Positions 41,586 through 49,973 of a stretch of DNA of 64,000 nucleotides are shown here, piece after piece. The stretch's first letter is position 1, and the number at the start of each line of letters is the position of its first letter. The stretch spans positions 1-64,000 of the forward strand of contig JASLGG010000051.1 in NCBI GenBank assembly GCA_030150265.1. Direction: 5' to 3'. The position numbers and the translations under genes are program-made. The DNA comes from Protaetiibacter sp. Lineage in GTDB: Bacteria; Actinomycetota; Actinomycetes; Actinomycetales; Microbacteriaceae. The notes under the pieces are model-generated. The model had not been told where the DNA came from. It ran no database searches and saw only the letters and a list, made by a program, of their open reading frames with translations.

Positions 41586-42848
41586 TCAGCCGTGGAAGCC
41601 GACCGTGCAGGTCTGGTCGGCAGCCGTCTGGCCGTTGATGCCCGAGATGACGACCTTGTCCGGCAGCACCGGGTCGGTCGTGGGCGTGCCGCTCGGGTCC
41701 GGGGTCGCCGAGGGGCCGGTCGGAGTCGGCTCCGTGGTGGCGTTCGGGTCGACGATCGAGCCGCGGCCGTCGCCCACCTTGTCGAGGCCGATCGGCTGGT
41801 CGGCCTTGATCGCGGCGAAGAGCGCGTCCGCGATGCCCTTCTTCGGCTGCACCTTGCCCTCGTACATGCCCGTGCCGCCCGTCGATCCGGGGTACTGGAC
41901 GAAGGTGATGCGGTCCATCGGGATCTTGTTGAGGGCCTTGGCCATGGCCACGATCGTCGCGGGCTGCGTGAGCTCCTTGGAGAGCACCATGTTCGCGGCC
42001 GCGGTCTTCGTGAGGCCGATGAGCTTGCCCACGTTGGTGAGGGTGTCCTCCGACTTGAGCTTGCGCAGCAGCGACGACATGAACACCTGCTGCGAGCTGA
42101 TGCGCGTGAGGTCCGATCCGTCGCCGACGCCGTGGCGGGAGCGGAGGAACTGGAGCGCGTCCCAGCCGTCGAGGTGGTGCGTTCCCGGGTCGAGGAAGGT
42201 GCCCGTGTACTTGTCGGCGATCTTGGTGGCCGTGCAGACGTCGACGCCGCCCACCGCGGTCGCCATCGCCGCGACGCCCTCGAAGGTGATCATGCCCGCG
42301 TAGGTGATGTCGAGGCCGGTGAGGTTCTCGACGACCGTCACGGCGCACGGCAGGCCGCCGTAGTAGAGCGACTCGTTGATGGGGCGACCCGACATCGGCG
42401 AGGTCGGCTTGCCGGTCTTCTCGTTGACGCACGACGGGAACGGCACCACGAGGTCGCGCGGGATGCTCACCGCGACCGCACTCGTCTGGTCGGCCGAGAC
42501 GTGCACGAGGATGTTGACGTCGTTGAGCACCGTGTCGCGGTCGTAGAACGCATCGGACCCCACGACGAGGATGTTGAAGCCGCCCTCGTAGGCCCCGATC
42601 TCCGGGATCGGCGCCTCCGTCTCGTTGATGTCGACGGCGTGCTGCTCGAGCTCGCCCTTCAGCTGGTACGCGGCGATCGCCACGACGGAGCTCGTCGCGA
42701 CGAGCACCACCGCGACCGTCGCCCCCAGGAAGCCGAGGACCGTCTTCCAGGCGCTCGAGCGGGGAAGCCGTCCGTGCCGGGCGATCCCGACCGGACGCGG
42801 GGCGCGCGCGGAGCGCGAACGGTCGCGCAACGGCTCCTGCTCGGACAT
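41586..42848 (-). CDS. LytR-CpsA-Psr (LCP) family cell-wall glycopolymer transferase
   Basis: 420 residues. Short basic cytoplasmic tail, one membrane helix (about 35-58), then the LCP domain: NILVVGSDAF, VSIPRDLVVPF, GGVDVCTATKIAD, LDGWDALQFLRSRHGVGDGSDLTRISSQQ, with the conserved Arg/Asp residues that bind the pyrophosphate lipid. Members attach teichoic-acid-like or other glycopolymers to peptidoglycan. A Pro/Thr/Ser-rich stretch (TTEPTPTGPSATPDPSGTP) near the C-terminus leads to a short tail. ATG 42848 (GAGG five bases upstream) is chosen; GTG two codons earlier is almost as good. Flanked by two tRNA-Ser genes. Confidence 0.9.
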   Translation of the reverse strand: MSEQEPLRDRSRSARAPRPVGIARHGRLPRSSAWKTVLGFLGATVAVVLVATSSVVAIAAYQLKGELEQHAVDINETEAPIPEIGAYEGGFNILVVGSDAFYDRDTVLNDVNILVHVSADQTSAVAVSIPRDLVVPFPSCVNEKTGKPTSPMSGRPINESLYYGGLPCAVTVVENLTGLDITYAGMITFEGVAAMATAVGGVDVCTATKIADKYTGTFLDPGTHHLDGWDALQFLRSRHGVGDGSDLTRISSQQVFMSSLLRKLKSEDTLTNVGKLIGLTKTAAANMVLSKELTQPATIVAMAKALNKIPMDRITFVQYPGSTGGTGMYEGKVQPKKGIADALFAAIKADQPIGLDKVGDGRGSIVDPNATTEPTPTGPSATPDPSGTPTTDPVLPDKVVISGINGQTAADQTCTVGFHG

Positions 42849-42906
42849 CGGCACCTCGTTCCCCTTCGGGGCTCGCAGCCCACGGCTTCTTCACACGGAT
42901 TAGCAG

Positions 42907-42991
42907 CGGAGGGCGTGGGATTCGAACCCACGAGACATCACTGCCCACCGGTTTTCAAGACCGGCTCCATCGGCCGCTCGGACAGCCCTCC
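42907..42991 (-). tRNA. tRNA-Ser (TGA)
   Basis: 85-nt class II tRNA. Acceptor GGAGGGC/GCCCTCC with discriminator G, anticodon loop CTTGAAA in stem CCGGT/ACCGG giving TGA, long variable arm, T-arm GGTTCGAATCC. It lies between the LCP gene and the HAD gene that overlaps serS. Confidence 0.97.
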
Positions 42992-43030
42992 TCGGTTGAC
43001 CGAAGCCCTAGCGTAACGGAGAAGAAAGCC

Positions 43031-43858
43031 TCAACCCTGGAAATACCGTGCGAGAGCTGTGGCGACGCCGCCCTCGCGGTCGGTGTCGGTGACATCCGTC
43101 GACACGGCGCGCACCTCATCCGGGGCCTGGCCCATCGCGATCGCGGCTCCGCCGCCGGCCGCCGCCCACTCGAACATGTCGATGTCGTTGCGGCCGTCGC
43201 CCATCACCATGACGTGCTTGCGCGGGATGCCGAGGCGGGCCCGCACGTACTCCATGCCGGTGCCCTTGTTCACGCCGTCGGGGGCGATGTCGAGCCACGC
43301 CGTCCAGCCGACGTTGTAGCTGACCTTGTGGAGGCCCATCTTCTCGACCACCGAGAGGAAGTCGTCGATCGCGTGGCCGGGCGAGAGCACCACGACCCGG
43401 GTGGCCGGGCCGTCGAGCAGCTCGTCGAAGGCCACCTGGCGGCGCCCCGCGGCGGCCGCCGCATCCGGGAAGTCGCCCGTGTAGCGGAAGGTGCCGTCGG
43501 GGTCCTCGACCGCGAAGCTCGCCGTGGCGAGGTAGCTGCGCACCCTCTGGAGCACGTCGCGGGGGTTGAAGGTCTCCACGCGGTCGGGCACGTAGCCCGC
43601 GGTGGCCGAGCGGTCGCGGCGCATCACGATCGCGCCGTTCGCCGACACGACGTACTCGGATGCGATGCCGAGCCGGTCGAGGATCGGCAGCGTCATCGAC
43701 ACCGAGCGGCCGGTCGACAGCATGACCTCGTGGCCGAGGCCCCGCACGCGCTGCACCTCGTTCACGACCGCCTCGTCGAGCGTGCCGTCCTCGTGGAGCA
43801 CGGTGCCGTCGATGTCGAGGCCGATGAGCCAGCGGTCCGCGCCCGTCGCCGCGCTCAT
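43031..43858 (-). CDS. HAD-superfamily Cof-type phosphatase
   Basis: 275 residues, HAD fold with a type IIB (Cof) cap. Motif I is GLDIDGTVL (the first Asp is the nucleophile), motif II STGRS, motif III Lys in GVNKGTGMEYV, motif IV MGDGRNDIDMFEWA. Family members dephosphorylate sugar phosphates or flavin/pyridoxal phosphates. ATG at 43858 overlaps the serS stop by ATGA, so it is co-transcribed with serS, a common actinobacterial arrangement. Substrate not readable. Confidence 0.9.
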   Translation of the reverse strand: MSAATGADRWLIGLDIDGTVLHEDGTLDEAVVNEVQRVRGLGHEVMLSTGRSVSMTLPILDRLGIASEYVVSANGAIVMRRDRSATAGYVPDRVETFNPRDVLQRVRSYLATASFAVEDPDGTFRYTGDFPDAAAAAGRRQVAFDELLDGPATRVVVLSPGHAIDDFLSVVEKMGLHKVSYNVGWTAWLDIAPDGVNKGTGMEYVRARLGIPRKHVMVMGDGRNDIDMFEWAAAGGGAAIAMGQAPDEVRAVSTDVTDTDREGGVATALARYFQG

Positions 43859-45132
43859 CGGACAGGCTCCAGAACCTCGAGGCCCAGGAACGGTCGCAGC
43901 GGCTCCGGCACGAGCACCGAGCCGTCGGCGCGCTGGTGGGTCTCGAGCAGCGCCACGATCCAGCGGGTCGTCGCGAGGGTGCCGTTGAGCGTCGCGACGG
44001 GGCTCGTGCGACCGTCCTCGCCGCGCTGGCGGATGTCGAGGCGGCGCGCCTGGAAGGTCGTGCAGTTGCTCGTGGAGGTGAGCTCGCGGTAGGCGCCCTG
44101 CGTGGGCACCCAGGCCTCGACGTCGAACTTGCGGGCTGCGCTCGTGCCGAGGTCGCCCGCGGCGGTGTCGATCACGCGGTACGAGAGGCCGAGGCTCTGC
44201 AGCATCCCCTCCTGCATCGCGAGCAGGCGCTCGTGCTCGGCCTCGGCATCCGCCGGGTCGATGTAGCTGAACATCTCGAGCTTCTGGAACTGGTGCACGC
44301 GGATGATGCCGCGGGTGTCCTTGCCGTGGCTGCCGGCCTCGCGTCGGTAGCACGTCGACCATCCGGCGTAGCGCTTGGGGCCGGCCGACAGGTCGAGGAT
44401 CTCGTCCTTGTGGTAGCCGGCGAGGGCGACCTCGCTCGTGCCGGTGAGGTAGAGCTCGTCGTCGGGGAGGTAGTAGACCTCGTCGGCGTGCGCGCCGAGG
44501 AAGCCCGTGCCGGCCATGATGTCGGGGCGCACGAGGGTGGGCGTGATGAGCGGCGTGAAGCCGGCCTCGACGGCGCGCTGCAGGCCGAGCTGCATGAGCG
44601 CGATCTCGAGGCGCGCCCCCACGCCCTTCAGGAAGTAGAAGCGGGCCCCCGAGACCTTCGCGCCGCGCTCCATGTCGATCGCATCGAGCAGCTCGCCGAG
44701 GGCGAGGTGGTCGCGCGGACCCTCGGGGAAGTCACCCGGGTCGAACTCGGGCCGGCCGCCGACCTCGCGCAGGGTCACGAAGTCGTCCTCGCCGCCCGGC
44801 GGCACCCCGTCGAGCACGAGGTTCGGGATGGCGCCGGCCACCTCGGCGAAGCGGGCCTCGGCATCCGAGGCGGCGCGCTGCGCGTCCTTCACGCGCGCCG
44901 CGAGGTCCTGGGCCTGGGCGACGAGCGCCGCCTTCTCGTCCTTCGGCGCCTGAGCGACGGTCTTGCCGAAGGCGTTCTGCTCGGCGCGCAGCGTCTCGAA
45001 CGCGGCGATCGCGGTGCGCCGCGCGACGTCGGCCGCGACCGCCTCGTCGACGAGGGCGACGGATGCCCCGCGCAGCTCCTGCGAGGCTCTCACGAGGTCG
45101 GGCGTCTCACGCAGCAGCTGGGGGTCGATCAC
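43855..45132 (-). CDS. serS: Seryl-tRNA synthetase
   Basis: 425 residues, class II synthetase charging tRNA-Ser. N-terminal antiparallel coiled coil (about 30-105) that grips the tRNA long arm, then the catalytic domain. Motif 2 includes CYRREAGSHGKDTRGIIRVHQFQKLEMF; the serine/ATP site has STSNCTTFQARRLDIR; motif 3 is NGTLATTRWIVALLETHQ. GTG at 45132 has a -10-like TAGACT exactly six bases upstream and no Shine-Dalgarno, suggesting a leaderless mRNA. Two tRNA-Ser genes lie within 4 kb downstream. Confidence 0.96.
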   Translation of the reverse strand: MIDPQLLRETPDLVRASQELRGASVALVDEAVAADVARRTAIAAFETLRAEQNAFGKTVAQAPKDEKAALVAQAQDLAARVKDAQRAASDAEARFAEVAGAIPNLVLDGVPPGGEDDFVTLREVGGRPEFDPGDFPEGPRDHLALGELLDAIDMERGAKVSGARFYFLKGVGARLEIALMQLGLQRAVEAGFTPLITPTLVRPDIMAGTGFLGAHADEVYYLPDDELYLTGTSEVALAGYHKDEILDLSAGPKRYAGWSTCYRREAGSHGKDTRGIIRVHQFQKLEMFSYIDPADAEAEHERLLAMQEGMLQSLGLSYRVIDTAAGDLGTSAARKFDVEAWVPTQGAYRELTSTSNCTTFQARRLDIRQRGEDGRTSPVATLNGTLATTRWIVALLETHQRADGSVLVPEPLRPFLGLEVLEPVR

Positions 45133-45138
45133 ATCCCA

Positions 45139-45144
45139 AGTCTA
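45139..45144 (-). promoter_or_regulatory. -10 box TAGACT of serS (leaderless candidate)
   Basis: Minus-strand TAGACT, six bases before the GTG start codon. Confidence 0.6.
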
Positions 45145-45174
45145 GGAGGCCTGCCCGGGCCGCGGCCCATGGCC

Positions 45175-45180
45175 TAGCGT
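45175..45180 (+). promoter_or_regulatory. -10 box TAGCGT of the diacylglycerol kinase gene (leaderless candidate)
   Basis: TAGCGT ends six bases before ATG 45187, divergent from the serS promoter. Confidence 0.6.
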
Positions 45181-45186
45181 GGTGCC

Positions 45187-46179
45187 ATGGCGCCGCAGAC
45201 CGAGCCCCGTCCGCGCCGGGCGGGGGTCGTCTACAACCCGGTGAAGGTCGATCGGGAGAAGCTGCGTGCCGCGGTCGCGTCCGCCGAGAGCGCCGCGGGC
45301 TGGGCCAAGAGCGTGTGGCTCGAGACGAGCGTCGAGGACCCGGGGCTGGGCCAGACCCGCGAGGCGCTGGCCGCCGGCGTGGACGTCGTGATCGCGGCCG
45401 GCGGCGACGGCACGGTGCGTGCCGCGGCACAGGCGCTGCAGAACACCGGGGTGCCGCTCGCGCTGCTGCCGTCGGGCACCGGCAACCTGCTCGCCCGCAA
45501 CCTGGGGCTCGACCTCAACGCCTCGCACATGGACGCCTCCGTCACGACGGCGTTCACGGGGGTCGACATCGCGATCGACGTCGGCGTGATCGAGATCGAC
45601 CGTCCGGAGGGGCCGAGCGAGACGCACTCCTTCGTGGTGATGGCGGGGCTCGGGCTCGACGCGAAGATGATCGCCAACACGAACCCGGAGCTCAAGAAGC
45701 GGGTCGGCTGGCTCGCCTACGTCGACGCGATCGGACGCTCGCTCGTCGACAAGGAGGTGCTGCGGCTGCGCTACCGCCTCGACGGCGGCGAGGAGCGCGC
45801 GGCGCGCGTGCACACCATCCTGATCGGCAACTGCGGCTCGCTGCCCGGCAACATCACGCTGCTGCCGGACGCGGAGATCGACGACGGCCTGTTCGACATC
45901 GTGGCGCTGCGCCCCGAGGGATTCGGCGGATGGGCGCGGGTGTGGGTGGGCATCGTGTGGGAGAACGGGGTGCTGCGCCGCAGCTCGATCGGCCGCAAGC
46001 TGCTCGACCTGCGCCAGCGTCCGGTGCGCGCGCTGCGCTACCTGCGCGGCCGCCGCATCGAGGGGCGCCTCGACCGGCCGGAGGAGTTCGAGCTCGACGG
46101 CGACGAGTTCGGCCTCGTCACCGGGTTCCGCGCCCGCGTCGACCCTGCGGCTCTCATCGTCCGCATGCCCCGGACATAG
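45187..46179 (+). CDS. Diacylglycerol/lipid kinase (DagK family)
   Basis: 330 residues. Catalytic N-domain with AGVVYNPVK at the start, the nucleotide-binding GGDGTVRAAAQAL motif (about 78-90) and PSGTGNLLARNLGL. The C-terminal beta-sandwich includes GLGLDAKMIANTNPELKKRVGW and IGNCGSLPGNITLLPDAEIDDGLFDIV. It phosphorylates diacylglycerol or a related lipid using ATP at the membrane surface. It starts six bases after a TAGCGT -10 box, so probably leaderless. Divergent from serS. Confidence 0.92.
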   Translation: MAPQTEPRPRRAGVVYNPVKVDREKLRAAVASAESAAGWAKSVWLETSVEDPGLGQTREALAAGVDVVIAAGGDGTVRAAAQALQNTGVPLALLPSGTGNLLARNLGLDLNASHMDASVTTAFTGVDIAIDVGVIEIDRPEGPSETHSFVVMAGLGLDAKMIANTNPELKKRVGWLAYVDAIGRSLVDKEVLRLRYRLDGGEERAARVHTILIGNCGSLPGNITLLPDAEIDDGLFDIVALRPEGFGGWARVWVGIVWENGVLRRSSIGRKLLDLRQRPVRALRYLRGRRIEGRLDRPEEFELDGDEFGLVTGFRARVDPAALIVRMPRT

Positions 46180-46190
46180 GGGCACGCCAG

Positions 46191-46226
46191 CTGGTTGAGC
46201 AGCCGCCGGAGGCCGCGTGTCGAAGC
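46191..46226. repeat. Degenerate intergenic repeat of the GGTTGAG...TCGAA type
   Basis: Begins CTGGTTGAGC, has an imperfect GC-rich dyad in the middle and ends TGTCGAAGC. It resembles the short imperfectly palindromic GGTTGAG...TCGAAACC elements common between genes in Microbacteriaceae (from memory). It lies between the convergent stops of the lipid kinase and pheA. Confidence 0.4.
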
Positions 46227-46230
46227 TAGT

Positions 46231-47157
46231 TCACTCGTCGAGGGGCGCGCCCGAGAGGATGTCGCGCAGCCAGTCGCGCGCGTCGATGAAGACCTGGTCG
46301 TCGTGGCGGCTGGTGACCACGATGTGCTGCTTGTCGGCCCGCGGGTAGGAGCCGAGGAACTGCACGCTCGGGCTGAAGCGCTTGAGGCCGAGCAGGGCGT
46401 CGGCCACCCGCTCGTCGTGCACGTGCCCGTCGAGGTCGACGATGAAGCGGTAGCGGCCGAGGGCGTCGCCGATGGGCCGCGACTCGAGCAGGCTGAGGTT
46501 CACGCCGCGGGTGGCGAACTGCTCGAGCATCTCCACGAGCGCGCCGGGCTGGTCGACCGGCAGCTCGACGATGACGCTCGTCTTGTCGGCGCCCGTGCGC
46601 GGCGGGATCGCCCGCGAGCGCGAGACGAGCACGAAGCGCGTGACGGCATCCGGGTTGTCGGCGATGTCCTCGGCGAGCACCTCGAGCGGCAGGTGCTGCG
46701 TGATCCCGGGGGGCGCGATCGCCGCATCCGCGATCGTCGACTCGAGCAGCTCGGCGGGCGCCGCCACGTTCGAGGTCGAGGGGATGTGGCCGTGCTCGGG
46801 CAGGGTCGCGTCGAGCCACAGGTGGCACTGCGCGTAGGCGACGGGATGCGCGTTGATCACGCGCACCTCCTCGAGCCGGGTGCCGGGCCGGCCCACGAGC
46901 TGGAAGTTGACGGGCACCAGGTACTCGCCCACGATCCGGATGCCGGGGATGTTAGCGAGCGCGTCCTGCGTGGCGCTCACCCCGCCCTCGACGGAGTTCT
47001 CGATCGCGATCATCGCGGCGACGCTGCGCCCCGACACGACGTCGTCGAGCGCCTCGCCCACGTTGTTGACGCTGCGCCACTCCTCGCCCGCGGCCTCCGG
47101 CACCTGCGCGAGCGCCGCCCACGTGAAGGTGCCCGCCGGGCCGAGGTAGCTGTACAC
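46231..47157 (-). CDS. pheA: Prephenate dehydratase
   Basis: 308 residues, converts prephenate to phenylpyruvate in phenylalanine synthesis. The N-terminal domain begins YSYLGPAGTFTWAAL, has the IAIENSVEGGV loop and the catalytic DAVTRFVLV (TRF) motif. The C-terminal ACT domain with PGALVEMLEQFATRGVNLSLLESRPI (ESRP motif) senses phenylalanine. I chose GTG at 47157, so the protein starts exactly at the conserved YSYLGP; TAGGGT stands seven bases before it (47165-47170), indicating a leaderless transcript. Upstream in-frame starts would run into pgm territory. Confidence 0.93.
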   Translation of the reverse strand: MYSYLGPAGTFTWAALAQVPEAAGEEWRSVNNVGEALDDVVSGRSVAAMIAIENSVEGGVSATQDALANIPGIRIVGEYLVPVNFQLVGRPGTRLEEVRVINAHPVAYAQCHLWLDATLPEHGHIPSTSNVAAPAELLESTIADAAIAPPGITQHLPLEVLAEDIADNPDAVTRFVLVSRSRAIPPRTGADKTSVIVELPVDQPGALVEMLEQFATRGVNLSLLESRPIGDALGRYRFIVDLDGHVHDERVADALLGLKRFSPSVQFLGSYPRADKQHIVVTSRHDDQVFIDARDWLRDILSGAPLDE

Positions 47158-47164
47158 GCAGACG

Positions 47165-47170
47165 ACCCTA
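47165..47170 (-). promoter_or_regulatory. -10 box TAGGGT of pheA (leaderless candidate)
   Basis: Minus-strand TAGGGT, seven bases before GTG 47157. It fixes the start choice. Confidence 0.6.
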
Positions 47171-47254
47171 TCCCTCCTCGCGCGATGCCGGCGGTCGCAC
47201 GATTCGGCGCGGATTCCTGCCACAGCCGGCATCTCGCGGGGGGAGGATGGGGGT

Positions 47255-48874
47255 ATGAGCTCGCGGGCAGGCACACCGGCACAGGCATCCGATCTCGTCG
47301 ACGTGCACGAGCTCGTCGACGCGTACTACACGCGCACGCCCGACATGGGCGACCCGGCGCAGCGCGTCGTGTTCGGCACGAGCGGCCATCGCGGCTCGAG
47401 TCTCGACGGCGCCTTCACCGAGACGCACATCGCGGCGATCACCCAGGCGATCGTCGAGTACCGGGCGGCACAGGGGGTCACCGGGCCGCTCTTCGTGGGG
47501 GCCGACACGCACGGGCTCTCCGCGCCCGCGCAGACCACCGCGTTGGGGGTGCTCGAGGCGAACGGAGTGCACGCGGTCGCCGACGCCTACGACGACTACG
47601 TGCCGACGCCCGCGCTCAGCCGCGCCATCATCCGGCACAACACCGACGACCCGGGTGCCCCGCAGGCCGACGGCATCGTCATCACGCCGAGCCACAACCC
47701 GCCGCGTGACGGCGGCTTCAAGTACAACCCGCCGCACGGCGGACCCGCGGACTCGGATGCCACGGGCTGGATCGCCGCGCGCGCCAACGCGATCATCGAG
47801 GGCGGCAACCGCGAGGTGCGCTTCGCCGAGCCGAGCGCGGTCGACAGCTACGACTTCCGCGGCGCCTACGTCGACGACCTCGCGAACGTGCTCGACATGG
47901 ACGCCATCGCATCCGCGGGCCTGAGGCTCGGTGCCGATCCGCTCGGCGGCGCGAGCGTGCACTACTGGCAGCTCATCGCCGAGCGCTACGGGCTCGACCT
48001 CCAAGTGGTGAACCCCGCGGTCGATCCGCAGTGGGGCTTCATGACCCTCGACTGGGACGAGAAGATCCGCATGGACCCGTCCTCGCCCTCGGCCATGGCA
48101 TCCGTCGTCGCGCGCGCGGGCGACTACGCCATCCTCACCGGCAACGACGCCGACGCCGACCGGCACGGCATCGTGACGCCCGACGGCGGGCTCATGAACC
48201 CCAACCACTACCTCGCCGTCGCCGTGCAGTACCTCTACGGGAACCGCCCCGGCTGGCGCCCGGATGCGGCGATCGGCAAGACCCTCGTGTCGAGCTCGAT
48301 GATCGATCGCGTGGCGGCCTCGCTCGGCCGGCGGCTGTGGGAGGTGCCGGTCGGCTTCAAGTGGTTCGTGCCGGGGCTCGTCGACGGATCGGTCGGCTTC
48401 GGAGGGGAGGAGAGCGCGGGTGCGAGCTTCCTCACCCGCGACGGCAAGGCGTGGACGACCGACAAGGACGGCATCCTGCTCGCCCTGCTCGCGGCCGAGA
48501 TCCGCGCGGTGACCGGCAAGAGCCCGAGCGAGCTGTACCGCGAGCTGACCGCCGAGTTCGGCGACCCCGCCTACGCGCGCGTGGATGCCGCGGCGACGCC
48601 GGAGCAGAAGGCGCGCCTCGGAAGGCTCTCGGGCGACGACATCACGGCGACCGAGCTCGCGGGCGATCCGATCACCGCGAAGCTCTCGCACGCGCCGGGC
48701 AACGGCGCCGCGATCGGCGGTGTGAAGGTGCAGAGCGAGCACGCCTGGTTCGCGGCGCGCCCCTCCGGCACCGAGAACGTCTACAAGATCTACGCCGAGT
48801 CGTTCCGCGGCCCCGAGCACCTCGCCGAGGTGCAGGCCGAGGCGAAGCGCATCGTCGACGCCGCTCTCGCCTGA
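47255..48874 (+). CDS. pgm: Phosphoglucomutase (alpha-D-glucose phosphate-specific)
   Basis: 539 residues, interconverts glucose 1-phosphate and glucose 6-phosphate. Phosphoserine loop IVITPSHNPPRDGGFKYNPP (Ser at about 146), magnesium loop TGNDADADRHG, sugar-recognition loop GFGGEESAGASFL, and the C-terminal phosphate-binding loop AARPSGTENVYKIY. Full length for the family. ATG follows a GGGGAGG ribosome-binding site. Links glycogen/cell-wall precursors to glycolysis; here it also connects to glucose freed by the cellobiose pathway downstream. Confidence 0.95.
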   Translation: MSSRAGTPAQASDLVDVHELVDAYYTRTPDMGDPAQRVVFGTSGHRGSSLDGAFTETHIAAITQAIVEYRAAQGVTGPLFVGADTHGLSAPAQTTALGVLEANGVHAVADAYDDYVPTPALSRAIIRHNTDDPGAPQADGIVITPSHNPPRDGGFKYNPPHGGPADSDATGWIAARANAIIEGGNREVRFAEPSAVDSYDFRGAYVDDLANVLDMDAIASAGLRLGADPLGGASVHYWQLIAERYGLDLQVVNPAVDPQWGFMTLDWDEKIRMDPSSPSAMASVVARAGDYAILTGNDADADRHGIVTPDGGLMNPNHYLAVAVQYLYGNRPGWRPDAAIGKTLVSSSMIDRVAASLGRRLWEVPVGFKWFVPGLVDGSVGFGGEESAGASFLTRDGKAWTTDKDGILLALLAAEIRAVTGKSPSELYRELTAEFGDPAYARVDAAATPEQKARLGRLSGDDITATELAGDPITAKLSHAPGNGAAIGGVKVQSEHAWFAARPSGTENVYKIYAESFRGPEHLAEVQAEAKRIVDAALA

Positions 48875-48909
48875 CCCCCGCGCCGCATCTCGGCGGGAGC
48901 GATCGGGAG

Positions 48910-49722
48910 TCAGGGGTAGGTGGGGGCGGGCGGGTAGCCGAAGAACTCCTCGAGGGTGGAGACGCCGCGGTCGTGCATCTCGGTCGCGAGCTCGACTCCC
49001 ACGTAGCGCACGTGCCACGGCTCGTACTGGTAGCCCGTGACATCCGTCTTGCCGTCGGGGTAGCGGATGATGAAGCCGTACTTCCAGGCGTTCTCGGCGA
49101 GCCATTGCCCCTGCGGCGTCTCACCGAAGCAGATCTGCAGGGAGCACTTCGCGGGCAGCGCCGAGATGTCCATGACCCATCCGGTCTGGTGCTCGCTGTA
49201 GCCGGGCCGCGCGGTGAGCGTGTCGTTGCCCTGGTAGACCCCGACCTGCGTCTGGTAGCTGCGGTAGGCGGACTGCGACTGCATCTGCAGCCCGGTCTCC
49301 GACTGGAAGGCGGCGAACATCGCCTCGATCGCGTCGGCGGCCTCGGGGCGCATCCGGGGCTCGTAGACGTAGGGCACGTTCACGACGCGCAGCTCGGGCG
49401 CGTAGTCGAGGGGCTGCAGCGGGTTGAGCTTGTTCACGATCACCCACGGGCTCGTGGGGTCGGTGAGGGAGTAGCGCGTCATGTCGAAGGTGGGTGTGGG
49501 CGTGGGCGTCTCGCTGGGTGTCGGCGTCTCGGATGCGGGGGGTGCGCTCGTGGGCGGCGCCTCCGGCTCCCCGGGGTTCAGCAGCAGCGCGATCGCCGCC
49601 ACGAGGCCCGCGACGAGGACGAGCGCGACGAGCATGAGCACGACGAAGCGACGGCGACGACGCACGCGCTCGGAGGCGCGGCGGCGGGCGCGCGTGGGGG
49701 TGGCCGGATCGGGTTGCGACAT
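48910..49722 (-). CDS. VanY-type D-Ala-D-Ala carboxypeptidase (peptidase M15B)
   Basis: 270 residues. Basic N-terminus, one membrane helix (about 26-49), a Pro/Thr linker (PPASETPTPSETPTPTPT), then the zinc peptidase domain: SAYRSYQTQ, the metal motif SEHQTGWVMDI (His and Asp) and EPWHVRYVG (Glu catalytic, His ligand). It trims the terminal D-Ala of peptidoglycan stem peptides outside the membrane. ATG 49722 lies eight bases from a -10-like TAGGCT. A degenerate CebR box (49762-49775) sits close to its -35 region. Confidence 0.92.
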   Translation of the reverse strand: MSQPDPATPTRARRRASERVRRRRRFVVLMLVALVLVAGLVAAIALLLNPGEPEAPPTSAPPASETPTPSETPTPTPTFDMTRYSLTDPTSPWVIVNKLNPLQPLDYAPELRVVNVPYVYEPRMRPEAADAIEAMFAAFQSETGLQMQSQSAYRSYQTQVGVYQGNDTLTARPGYSEHQTGWVMDISALPAKCSLQICFGETPQGQWLAENAWKYGFIIRYPDGKTDVTGYQYEPWHVRYVGVELATEMHDRGVSTLEEFFGYPPAPTYP

Positions 49723-49730
49723 CGTCGTTC

Positions 49731-49736
49731 AGCCTA
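49731..49736 (-). promoter_or_regulatory. -10 box TAGGCT of the VanY gene
   Basis: Minus-strand TAGGCT, eight bases before the ATG; no Shine-Dalgarno is present. Confidence 0.45.
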
Positions 49737-49761
49737 AGACCACCCTGTCCTCCCCCGTTCG

Positions 49762-49775
49762 TGGGAGCGCTCTCT
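49762..49775. promoter_or_regulatory. CebR-like box 1 (degenerate)
   Basis: TGGGAGCGCTCTCT, 12 of 14 bases of the palindrome TGGGAGCGCTCCCA. It lies 121 bases upstream of the perfect box at 49896 and beside the VanY promoter. Confidence 0.6.
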
Positions 49776-49851
49776 CGATGTCGAGACGTATCGATTACCT
49801 GTGCCTGACCAGGTATTTATGGCCGTGATCCATTCGTTGCCGAAATTCGGG

Positions 49852-49934
49852 TTGACACGCCTCGTCGGGTGTGCGTAACGTTGCCCCCGATTTCGTGGGA
49901 GCGCTCCCATGACCCGAACGTGAGAGCGCTCCCA
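49852..49934 (+). promoter_or_regulatory. cebE promoter with two CebR boxes
   Basis: -35 TTGACA (49852-49857), 18-nt spacer, -10 TAACGT (49876-49881). Directly downstream lie TGGGAGCGCTCCCA (49896-49909, perfect) and TGAGAGCGCTCCCA (49921-49934, one change). The 14-mer equals the cellobiose-responsive CebR site described in Streptomyces. Repressor bound here would stop initiation or elongation. Confidence 0.85.
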
Positions 49935-49973
49935 CCGAGATCTCATCCCATCCACGCACACAAAGGAGTGACC

